Origin: Meridianimarinicoccus roseus
GTDB lineage: Bacteria; Pseudomonadota; Alphaproteobacteria; Rhodobacterales; Rhodobacteraceae
Direction: 5' to 3'
Assembly: GCF_003172915.1 (NCBI RefSeq)
Contig: NZ_QGKU01000045.1
Coordinates: 1 to 40,949 of the forward strand
Length of the DNA stretch: 40,949 nucleotides
Numbering within the stretch: the first letter of the stretch is position 1; every line of letters starts with the position of its first letter. A program made the position numbers and the translations under genes. Below, in pieces: positions 34,192 through 40,949 of the stretch. Under the pieces are notes generated by a model. The model ran no database searches. It was given only the letters and a program-made list of their open reading frames with translations, and was not told the origin of the DNA.

Positions 34192-34644
34192 ATGAAAAGG
34201 AAAAAGATACTTGCGATCGCCTCCGGGGGCGGCCACTGGCAACAGCTGATGTCCATGCGCCAAGCCTTCGACGATCAGGATGTGCTGTTCGTGACGACAC
34301 TGGCGGGTCTTCCCGAACAGTATGATGCCCACCCTTCCCGGATCGTGCCCGACTGCAACCGGAACGAGAAGATCGCCATGGTCCGCAATGGCATTGCAAT
34401 GGTCGGGGTGATGCTGCGGTTTCGTCCGCAAGTCGTCATCAGCACCGGTGCCCTGCCCGGCGTGATCGCCCTGGCCCTGGGCCGCGCGGTCGGAGCGCGC
34501 ACGATATGGGTGGACAGCGTCGCCAACAGCGAGGAGATGTCGATGTCGGGCAAGCTTGCCCGCCGTTTCGCGCATCTGTGGCTCTCGCAATGGGAACATG
34601 TCGCCAGTACGTGCGGCGCGGAATACGCGGGATCAGTGCTGTGA
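34192..34644 (+). CDS. pssD: PssD/Alg14-like glycosyltransferase subunit
   Basis: A 150-aa protein from ATG 34192 (AAAGG, 6-nt spacing); an upstream ATG at 34156 is less likely. KKILAIASGGGHWQQLMSMRQAF is the Alg14/PssD opening, and VVISTGALPGVIALALGRAVGARTIWVDSVAN is the membrane-associated central part. Family knowledge: Alg14/PssD anchors the catalytic Alg13/PssE partner at the membrane, and in Rhizobium PssD-PssE adds glucuronic acid to the lipid-linked unit. Its stop overlaps the GTG start of pssE by 4 bp (GTGA), a coupled two-subunit enzyme. Together with the adjacent uronate epimerase this suggests uronic acid transfer. Confidence 0.88.
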   Translation: MKRKKILAIASGGGHWQQLMSMRQAFDDQDVLFVTTLAGLPEQYDAHPSRIVPDCNRNEKIAMVRNGIAMVGVMLRFRPQVVISTGALPGVIALALGRAVGARTIWVDSVANSEEMSMSGKLARRFAHLWLSQWEHVASTCGAEYAGSVL

Positions 34645-35123
34645 TCTTCGTGACCGTAGGCACGCAGCTGCCCTTTCCCCGCCTTCTCGACGCCATGAAC
34701 GCCCTGGCCCCCGAACTGACGGAGCCGGTGGTCGCCCAGACCTGCGCCGCGCGGGAGGCCGACAACGCGGCATGGCCAGCCCTCGAGGCACGGTCGCATA
34801 TGCCGCCCGATCTGTTCGACGCACGGTTTTCCGAAGCCCGCCTCATTGTCGCCCATGCCGGGATCGGGACCATTCTGTCAGCGCGCCGATGGGGCAAGTC
34901 GCTGGTGCTGCTACCGCGCCGCCATGCCCTTGGCGAGCATCGCAACGACCATCAGATTGCCACGGCACGTCAGGTGGAGGTGTTGGAAGGTGTGCATGTC
35001 GCCTGGCAGGTTTCGGATCTGCCCGGCCTGATCCTCGGCACCGACCTGCAGGTCAGCTCGCAAAGGGAGTCTGCCGAACATGATCGGCTTGTGGCGCGAC
35101 TTCGCCAGTTCATACTGTCTTAA
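34641..35123 (+). CDS. pssE: PssE/Alg13-like catalytic glycosyltransferase subunit
   Basis: A 160-aa protein with GTG start at 34641, inside the pssD stop. IFVTVGTQLPFPRLLDAM is the Alg13/GT28 C-terminal domain start. AHAGIGTILSARRWGKSLVLLPRRHALGEHRNDHQ is the sugar-nucleotide binding core (GxGT..PR..GEHxxDHQ). It supplies the UDP-sugar binding half; PssD supplies membrane attachment. There is no separate ribosome binding site of note, consistent with translational coupling. The end at 35123 is followed by a short AT-rich stretch, then the secreted SGNH/LamG gene. Confidence 0.88.
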   Translation: MIFVTVGTQLPFPRLLDAMNALAPELTEPVVAQTCAAREADNAAWPALEARSHMPPDLFDARFSEARLIVAHAGIGTILSARRWGKSLVLLPRRHALGEHRNDHQIATARQVEVLEGVHVAWQVSDLPGLILGTDLQVSSQRESAEHDRLVARLRQFILS

Positions 35124-35304
35124 GATCGTCGCGCTTATTCTGACGATATGTAGAAGTTTGCGCCCGCCAGCCTTCTGGTTAAAAAGCGCTTATTCCGGCG
35201 TGCGCATACCTTCGGTTTTGTTAGCACTTTCCCGGCAGCCTGTGATCCGGTCGCTGCGTTCGCGCGGCGGCGGCTTCAAGATCTGCTTCAACGGGAAAAT
35301 GCTA

Positions 35305-37461
35305 ATGGCAACGTCGATCGTATTCGGATTGGGAATCGGTGCCGCGCTGAATGGGCCAAGACAGGCGCAGGCGGTCGGGAGTCCCTTTGCCGCCACTGTC
35401 GCGCCATTCGCGCGGGATCGGGTGGTCTTCGACAGTGGCGCAGCGCTTGGGGAAAACGCCACGACGGTTGCGCTGCCGACGATCACAACGACGGCCCCGG
35501 ACGGCATGTCCATCGAAGCGCGCGCCGTGCGCGCGGATACCGGGGCGGAGGTCTATGGTTGGCGCATTGTCGGGCAGGCGTCGGGCGGCGCTCTGGCCGG
35601 TGCAACGCTGACAGAGGCCAGCGGCGCGCGCACGCCCCACTGGCTCAAGGTGCAGGTGCGCGTCGAAAACAGCCCGGCCAGTGCGGGCGAGACCGCGAAC
35701 CGCTTCGGCGTCGGCCATGTGGTCGCGCTGTGGGGCCAGTCCGAAATCGACAACCTTCTTGCCGATTTCTACGATGGCGCGACACCCGACAGCATCACCG
35801 CAGACGATATGGTCAGCTTTCACTGGCATGATCGCAACCCGGCCGGCACGGGTGCTGCCGGGGTCGTCCATCATCACATCACCGACGCCGCGCCCCACAA
35901 CACGCGCCTGGCCGCGATGGCGAACAGCCTCATCGAGGCACGTCCCGGCGAGAAATTCTCCGTGATCCTTCAGGTGAAATCGGGATCGGGCTTCGAGGAT
36001 CTGCTTCGCGACGGGTTCGGAAACCGCGTCTGGTCCGATGACGAGGCGCTGCACGATGCGGCGACCGGCGGCGGCGATGTGGGTCTTGTCGCCTTCGACT
36101 GGTATGCGGCTCCGCGCACCTACACGACAGCCTATGGCGAGGTGCTGCACCAGATCGCGTTCGGCAAGACGGTGGCCGGAGCGTCCATCGGCGCCGCGCC
36201 TGTCCTGGTCGGCGGGCGGTTCACGACCGATCACCTGCTCACGGAGCTTTACGACTGGAGCCGCACGCGGCTCGCCGTTCTCGAACCGCACCGCTTCGAG
36301 CCGACCAATGCCGGGAACATCGCCCTGTGTCGGACCTCGGTGCGCGCCATGTATGCCGCCAGCGCCGAAACCGCGCTCGTGGGGCCGGGCCACCCGGTCC
36401 TGCACTACGGCAACGGGCGCGGCGATGGCGCGGGCGGCTGGACCGACATCACCCACCCGTCGCCGGGAGAGGGCTCGGAACGGTTCGGCGTGGGGCTGGT
36501 GCAGTCCGCGATCCGCGCGATGGGCCTCACAAGCTGGACCCCGCCCGCGATCGACAACGTGGCATGGCAACCGGACGGGTCGTATGTCGAGATATGGTCG
36601 AGCGCGGGGCCGATCCTCGTGAACACCGGCACGCCGGTCGGGGCCTTCATCGACGGCCAGCCTGCGCCTGCCACCATCGTCGCCGGGCGCATCCGGGTCA
36701 CGGCGGCGGATGTGGGCGCGGGCACGCCTTTCGTGTCCAGCACGACGCTGGCCTTCGCGCCCGACAGCACCGGCCTGACGGACGCCGCCGACATTCAGAC
36801 CGGCTGGGACAGCTACCCGCTGGTGGACCTGTCCGCGCCGGGCATGCCGGATGGCGTGCCGGTCGCCAGTGCCCCGACCCTTGACCTGTCCAGCACAATT
36901 GTAGGGGCTTCTACCTTCGCGGTGGGGAGCGACACGCGCCTTCAGGACGCGGCCAACCATGCGGCAACGACAACTCCGTACACGATCAAGGTCCGGGCCA
37001 ACATCACGGCCAATACCGGGGCGGACATGCTGGCCCGTGACAATGGCAACGGGTTCACGGTCGAACTGCTGAGCAACGGGGACATTCGGACGGGCGTCAG
37101 CGGCGCCTATGCGAGCCGCATCACGTCCTCGGCATGGAGCCTGAACGCGATGGCCGATTTCGTCATCACGATGGACCCGGCGACCGGAGACTTCCGCGTG
37201 TTCGTGGACGGCATGCAGGTTCTGGCGGAAAGCGGAACACCGTGGACGTGGAACACCAGTCGGCAGTTGCGACTTCTGGGCGATACGAACGGGATCTCCG
37301 GCGAGGTGGAAAGCGTCACCGTCTGGAAGGCCCACACGGCGACCGGCGCCGATCCGGCCGGAACGCCCTACAAGCTGATCGCGGGGACCGAAGCCAGTGC
37401 GGTCACGACGTCAAGGACCGCTCCGGTATGGTATTTTGTTAAGAACGGCAGCGTACAGTAG
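35305..37461 (+). CDS. Secreted SGNH/SASA-like esterase with C-terminal LamG-like domain (unrecognised family)
   Basis: I do not recognise a named family. From ATG 35305 the protein is about 718 aa with a signal peptide (MATSIVFGLGIGAALNGPRQAQA, cleavage after AQA). ATG 35299 is also possible; the frame is open to 35080 but that overlaps pssE and lacks coding character. ALWGQSEID (Ser near 146) resembles the GQS nucleophile block of sialate O-acetylesterase-type SGNH proteins. TDITHPSPGEGSERFG (Asp/His near 381-384) resembles the catalytic DxxH block. Residues about 560-690 look like a concanavalin A-like sandwich (TPYTIKVRANI..FRVFVDGMQVL). Likely a periplasmic or extracellular deacylase acting on the polymer. 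Confidence 0.65.
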   Translation: MATSIVFGLGIGAALNGPRQAQAVGSPFAATVAPFARDRVVFDSGAALGENATTVALPTITTTAPDGMSIEARAVRADTGAEVYGWRIVGQASGGALAGATLTEASGARTPHWLKVQVRVENSPASAGETANRFGVGHVVALWGQSEIDNLLADFYDGATPDSITADDMVSFHWHDRNPAGTGAAGVVHHHITDAAPHNTRLAAMANSLIEARPGEKFSVILQVKSGSGFEDLLRDGFGNRVWSDDEALHDAATGGGDVGLVAFDWYAAPRTYTTAYGEVLHQIAFGKTVAGASIGAAPVLVGGRFTTDHLLTELYDWSRTRLAVLEPHRFEPTNAGNIALCRTSVRAMYAASAETALVGPGHPVLHYGNGRGDGAGGWTDITHPSPGEGSERFGVGLVQSAIRAMGLTSWTPPAIDNVAWQPDGSYVEIWSSAGPILVNTGTPVGAFIDGQPAPATIVAGRIRVTAADVGAGTPFVSSTTLAFAPDSTGLTDAADIQTGWDSYPLVDLSAPGMPDGVPVASAPTLDLSSTIVGASTFAVGSDTRLQDAANHAATTTPYTIKVRANITANTGADMLARDNGNGFTVELLSNGDIRTGVSGAYASRITSSAWSLNAMADFVITMDPATGDFRVFVDGMQVLAESGTPWTWNTSRQLRLLGDTNGISGEVESVTVWKAHTATGADPAGTPYKLIAGTEASAVTTSRTAPVWYFVKNGSVQ

Positions 37462-37484
37462 GCCCTGGATTTTTTTGGATGTCT

Positions 37485-37553
37485 TGCGGAGTGCGGAAAG
37501 GTCGCGGTTCTCGTTGCGGTGCGGAGTGCGCCGAAATTGCGATGTGACCTTTC
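37485..37553. repeat. Direct and inverted repeats upstream of rfbC
   Basis: TGCGGAGTGCG occurs at 37485-37495 and 37520-37530 (period 35). GAAAGGTC (37496-37503) is inverted as GACCTTTC (37546-37553). The 145-bp gap starts with a T7 run at 37470-37476. Possible operator or leader structure for the rhamnose operon; no textbook promoter was recognised. Confidence 0.4.
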
Positions 37554-37606
37554 GCGGTCGTTTCGCTACAAGACCTGCGAAGGTTGAGATCAAGCAGGGG
37601 TTTTGT

Positions 37607-38173
37607 GTGGTGCAAGTCGAGTTGACGGAACTGCCTGGCGTCCTTCTCCTGACGCCGCGGCGTTTCGGGGATGACCGGGGCTTCTTTTCCGAGGTGTACA
37701 ACCGCGAGGTCATGGCCGCGCACGGGGTGGATGTCCCCTTCGTGCAGGACAACCATTCGCTGTCCCGGCAGGTCGGCGTCGTGCGCGGGCTGCATTTCCA
37801 GGCCCCGCCCCATGCGCAGGACAAGCTGGTCCGCGTCGGGGCCGGGCGGGTGAAGGATGTCGCGGTGGATATCCGGCGCGGCTCGCCGCATTACGGCAAG
37901 TGGGTCGCGGTGGAGCTGTCGGCCGAGGTCGGCAACCAGCTGTTCATTCCCAAGGGCTTCCTGCACGGCTTCTCGGTTCTCGAACCGGACAGCGAGCTTC
38001 TGTACAAGTGCTCCGACTATTACGCGCCGGAGTGCGACGGCGCCGTGCGCTTCGACGATCCGGACCTCGACATCGACTGGGGCGTCGATCCGGCCGCCGC
38101 GATCCTGTCCGCCAAGGATGCCGCCGCGCCCCTTCTCAAGGACTTTGACAGTCCGTTTGTCTACGAGGACTGA
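37607..38173 (+). CDS. rfbC: dTDP-4-dehydrorhamnose 3,5-epimerase
   Basis: A 188-aa cupin enzyme with GTG start at 37607 or 37610, behind [44 protein letters not shown] (catalytic His region), [16 protein letters not shown] and [14 protein letters not shown] are standard RmlC motifs. It is step three of dTDP-L-rhamnose synthesis and the first gene of the rfbCBDA operon, with a 4-bp gap to rfbB. The 145-bp upstream gap with repeats is the operon's regulatory region. An upstream in-frame extension is not conserved. Confidence 0.95.
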   Translation: MVQVELTELPGVLLLTPRRFGDDRGFFSEVYNREVMAAHGVDVPFVQDNHSLSRQVGVVRGLHFQAPPHAQDKLVRVGAGRVKDVAVDIRRGSPHYGKWVAVELSAEVGNQLFIPKGFLHGFSVLEPDSELLYKCSDYYAPECDGAVRFDDPDLDIDWGVDPAAAILSAKDAAAPLLKDFDSPFVYED

Positions 38174-38177
38174 AGCC

Positions 38178-39218
38178 ATGAAGATACTTGTCACCGGCGG
38201 TGCCGGGTTCATCGGGTCCGCCGTCGTCCGGCTGGCCGTGGCGCGCGGCCACGAGGTCGTGAACCTCGATGCGCTGACCTATGCCGCCTGCCTCGACAAC
38301 GTGGCGCCGGTCGCCGACAGCCCGCTTTACGCCTTCGAGAAGGCCGATATCCGCGACGGCGCGGCGCTGGCGCGGATCTTCGCGCAGCACCGGCCCGACA
38401 AGGTGATGCACCTGGCCGCGGAAAGCCACGTGGACCGGTCGATCGACGGGCCCGGCGCCTTCATCGAAACCAACGTGAACGGCACCTACGAGATGCTGAA
38501 CGCGGCACGCGCCTACTGGGTGGAGGCCGGTCGGCCCGACACCTTCCGGTTCCACCACATCTCCACCGACGAGGTCTACGGCACGCTCGGCGCGACCGGA
38601 CAGTTCACCGAGGACACGCCCTACGCCCCGAACTCGCCCTATTCGGCCAGCAAGGCGGCGTCCGACCACCTGGTGCGGGCCTGGGGCGAGACCTATGGCC
38701 TGCCCTTCGTGCTGACCAACTGCTCCAACAATTACGGCCCCTACCATTTCCCCGAGAAGCTGATCCCGGTCGTCATCCTCAAGGCGCTGGCCGGAGAGCC
38801 GATCCCGGTCTACGGCAAGGGCGAGAACGTGCGCGACTGGCTTTACGTGGAAGACCACGCCGACGCGCTGCTGTGCGTTCTGGAAAACGGCAGGACCGGC
38901 CGGACCTACAACATCGGCGGCGAGAACGAGGCGAAGAACATCGACATCGTCGGCAAGATCTGCACGATCCTCGATGCCAAGCGCCCGAAGAACACGGCCT
39001 ACTGCGAACAGATCAGCTTCGTGACCGACCGGCCGGGGCACGACCTGCGCTACGCGATCGACCCGACCCGCATCCGCACCGAACTCGGGTGGCGACCGTC
39101 CGTGACGCTCGACGAGGGTCTCGAGAAGACCGTGCAATGGTATCTCGACAACGAGGACTGGTGGCGCGCGCTGCAAGGCCGGGCGGGGGTTGGCGAACGG
39201 CTCGGGGCGAAGGCATGA
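38178..39218 (+). CDS. rfbB: dTDP-glucose 4,6-dehydratase
   Basis: A 346-aa short-chain dehydrogenase/reductase: [11 protein letters not shown] (NAD-binding, 6-16), [49 protein letters not shown] (catalytic YxxxK), [18 protein letters not shown] and [12 protein letters not shown] are diagnostic for RmlB. It converts dTDP-glucose to dTDP-4-keto-6-deoxyglucose. It starts 4 bp after rfbC, and its TGA overlaps the rfbD ATG. Confidence 0.96.
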   Translation: MKILVTGGAGFIGSAVVRLAVARGHEVVNLDALTYAACLDNVAPVADSPLYAFEKADIRDGAALARIFAQHRPDKVMHLAAESHVDRSIDGPGAFIETNVNGTYEMLNAARAYWVEAGRPDTFRFHHISTDEVYGTLGATGQFTEDTPYAPNSPYSASKAASDHLVRAWGETYGLPFVLTNCSNNYGPYHFPEKLIPVVILKALAGEPIPVYGKGENVRDWLYVEDHADALLCVLENGRTGRTYNIGGENEAKNIDIVGKICTILDAKRPKNTAYCEQISFVTDRPGHDLRYAIDPTRIRTELGWRPSVTLDEGLEKTVQWYLDNEDWWRALQGRAGVGERLGAKA

Positions 39219-40078
39219 AGATCCTGGTCTACGGAAAGTCCGGCCAGCTCGGGCTGGAACTGCAACGGCGCGCGGGCGACGTGGTGCTGGACGTGCGCGA
39301 CGAGTTCGAGGCCGATTTCACCAACCCCGATGCCTGCGCCGCGATGGCCGCGCAGACCGACGCAGATGCCATCATCATCGCGGCGGCCTATACCGCCGTG
39401 GACAAGGCCGAAAGCGACGAGGACCTCGCGCTCGCGGTGAACGGCACGACCCCCGGCGCGATCGCCCGGGCGGCGGCCGCGCGCGGCCTGCCGGTCGTGC
39501 TGGTGTCCACCGACTACGTGTTCGACGGCAGCGGCGAGCAGCCCTTTTCCATCGACGCGCCCACCGGCCCGCTCGGTGCCTACGGGCGCACCAAGCTCGT
39601 CGGCGAGACGGCGGTGCGCGATGCGGGCGGACCCCATGCGATCCTGCGCACCTCGTGGGTGGTGTCCTCGCACGGGCACAACTTCGTGAAGACGATGCTG
39701 CGCCTCGGGGCGGAGCGGGACCGCCTGACCATCGTCGCCGACCAGGTCGGCGGGCCGACCCCGGCGGCGGCGCTGGCCGATGCCTGCATGACGGTGGCGG
39801 ACCGGCTGGTGCGCGATGCGTCGGTGACGGGCACCTACCACGTGACCGGCGGACCGGATGTCAGCTGGGCCGATTTCGCCCGCGAGATCTTCCGCCAGTC
39901 GGGCACGCAGTGCGAGGTCGCGGACATCCCGACCCGCGACTACCCGACCCCCGCGCGCCGGCCGCTGAACTCGCGGCTCGACAACAGCATGACACAGACC
40001 GTCTTCGGCCTGCCCCGCCCCGACTGGCGCGCCGGGCTGACCGACATTCTCAAGGACCTCGGAGCATACCGCGCATGA
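39215..40078 (+). CDS. rfbD: dTDP-4-dehydrorhamnose reductase
   Basis: A 287-aa protein: [14 protein letters not shown] (NADPH-binding), [41 protein letters not shown] (YxxxK) and [18 protein letters not shown] are RmlD hallmarks. It makes dTDP-L-rhamnose. It overlaps rfbB and rfbA by ATGA at both ends, so the four products are made in fixed ratio. Confidence 0.96.
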   Translation: MKILVYGKSGQLGLELQRRAGDVVLDVRDEFEADFTNPDACAAMAAQTDADAIIIAAAYTAVDKAESDEDLALAVNGTTPGAIARAAAARGLPVVLVSTDYVFDGSGEQPFSIDAPTGPLGAYGRTKLVGETAVRDAGGPHAILRTSWVVSSHGHNFVKTMLRLGAERDRLTIVADQVGGPTPAAALADACMTVADRLVRDASVTGTYHVTGGPDVSWADFAREIFRQSGTQCEVADIPTRDYPTPARRPLNSRLDNSMTQTVFGLPRPDWRAGLTDILKDLGAYRA

Positions 40079-40949
40079 CCGATCGCAAGGGCATCATCCT
40101 TGCCGGGGGCTCCGGCACCCGGCTTTATCCGATCACGCAGGGCGTGTCCAAACAGCTGCTGCCGATCTACGACAAGCCGATGATCTACTTCCCGATCTCG
40201 GTGCTGATGCTGGCCGGCATCCGCGAGATCGCGATGATCACGACGCCGGTCGACCAGGCGCAGTTCCAGCGCACGCTCGGCGACGGCGCGCAATGGGGCA
40301 TCTCGATCACCTACATCACCCAGCCCTCGCCCGACGGCCTGGCGCAGGCCTATATCCTGGCCGAAGACTTCCTGGACGGCGCGCCGTCGGCCATGTGCCT
40401 CGGCGACAACATCTTCTTCGGGCACGGGCTGCCGGACCTGCTGGCGGCGGCCGATGCCAAGCCGCAGGGCGGCACCGTCTTCGGCTACCGCGTGTCGGAC
40501 CCGGAACGCTACGGCGTGGTGGCCTTCGGCGCGGACGGCAAGGCCAGCCAGATCATCGAGAAGCCGGCGGTGCCGCCGTCGAACTACGCGGTGACGGGGC
40601 TCTATTTCCTCGACGGGGACGCGCCCGCGCTGGCGCGGCAGGTCAAACCCTCCGACCGCGGGGAGCTCGAGATCACGACCCTGCTGGAGATGTACCTCGC
40701 CAGGGGCCTGCTGAGCGTCGAGCAGATGGGCCGGGGCTATGCATGGCTCGACACCGGAACGCATGGCAGCCTGCTCGATGCCGGCAATTTCGTGCGCACG
40801 CTCACCCTGCGACAGGGACAGCAGGTCGGATGCCTCGAGGAAATCGCCCATGACGCAGGATGGATCAGCCGCGACGACCTGCTGAAAGCCGCGCAGGGTT
40901 ACCGAAAAAACGACTACGGCGCATACCTCGCAAGACTGGCCGAGGAATA
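40075..40949 (+). CDS. rfbA: Glucose-1-phosphate thymidylyltransferase, 3' end cut at the window edge
   Basis: 291 sense codons from ATG 40075 followed by TA, so only the last base of the stop is missing and the protein is essentially complete. GIILAGGSGTRLYPIT (about 7-22), SKQLLPIYDKPMIYFPIS, MCLGDNIFFGHGL (metal Asp), GYRVSDPERYGVV and LGDNI-to-WLDTGTH spacing fit RmlA. First enzyme of the pathway, normally feedback-inhibited by dTDP-rhamnose. Last gene of the unit as seen. Confidence 0.95.
   Translation, partial: MTDRKGIILAGGSGTRLYPITQGVSKQLLPIYDKPMIYFPISVLMLAGIREIAMITTPVDQAQFQRTLGDGAQWGISITYITQPSPDGLAQAYILAEDFLDGAPSAMCLGDNIFFGHGLPDLLAAADAKPQGGTVFGYRVSDPERYGVVAFGADGKASQIIEKPAVPPSNYAVTGLYFLDGDAPALARQVKPSDRGELEITTLLEMYLARGLLSVEQMGRGYAWLDTGTHGSLLDAGNFVRTLTLRQGQQVGCLEEIAHDAGWISRDDLLKAAQGYRKNDYGAYLARLAEE

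Overview
The window looks like part of a low-copy plasmid from a marine alphaproteobacterium of the Rhodobacteraceae (Roseobacter group). This rests on very high GC coding sequence, a RepA-type (RPA-domain) initiator divergent from a ParA with an N-terminal helix-turn-helix region, ParB, three identical 16-bp parS-like palindromes, iterons, a CcdAB pair and a tyrosine recombinase. The rest is almost entirely an exopolysaccharide/surface-polysaccharide locus. A RepA-type replicon carrying a dTDP-rhamnose operon matches the published 'biofilm plasmid' theme of roseobacters; assigning this plasmid to that class is inference from gene content.

Layout. 1-2060: C-terminal part of a LamG-bearing protein cut by the left edge, then an SGNH hydrolase coupled to a hexapeptide acyltransferase. 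2061-9428: plasmid backbone (ccdAB, a 60-aa protein, integrase, parB-parA with parS sites, an AT-rich origin region with three iterons, repA). 9681-13189: two family 2 glycosyltransferases and an O-antigen ligase/polymerase-like membrane protein. 13186-24085: three large paralogous right-handed beta-helix/LamG proteins (905, 1116 and 894 aa, minus strand) without visible Sec signals, plus a smaller secreted beta-helix protein (436 aa) on the plus strand. 24356-30129: methyltransferase, manB, manC (GDP-mannose), a tandem 34-bp repeat upstream of manC, and a PrtD-type type I secretion ABC transporter with unusual nucleotide-binding motifs. 30805-37461: membrane O-acyltransferase fused to an SGNH domain, UDP-glucuronate epimerase-like enzyme, pssD/pssE split glycosyltransferase, and a secreted SGNH/LamG-like protein. 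37607-40949: rfbCBDA, whose last three genes are joined by 4-bp ATGA overlaps; rfbA runs to the window end and is cut inside its stop codon.

Working model. manB/manC, lspL-like and rfbCBDA supply GDP-mannose, UDP-galacturonate and dTDP-L-rhamnose. The two GT2 enzymes and PssDE assemble repeat units, and the membrane protein at 11750-13189 polymerises or ligates them. Several acyltransferases and SGNH proteins add or remove acyl groups. The beta-helix/LamG proteins probably bind or cleave the extracellular polymer after export, plausibly through the type I ABC transporter. No Wza/Wzc/Wzx, initiating sugar-phosphate transferase, HlyD-type adaptor or TolC is present, so the pathway must be completed elsewhere. 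No tRNA, rRNA, CRISPR array or intact insertion sequence was seen.
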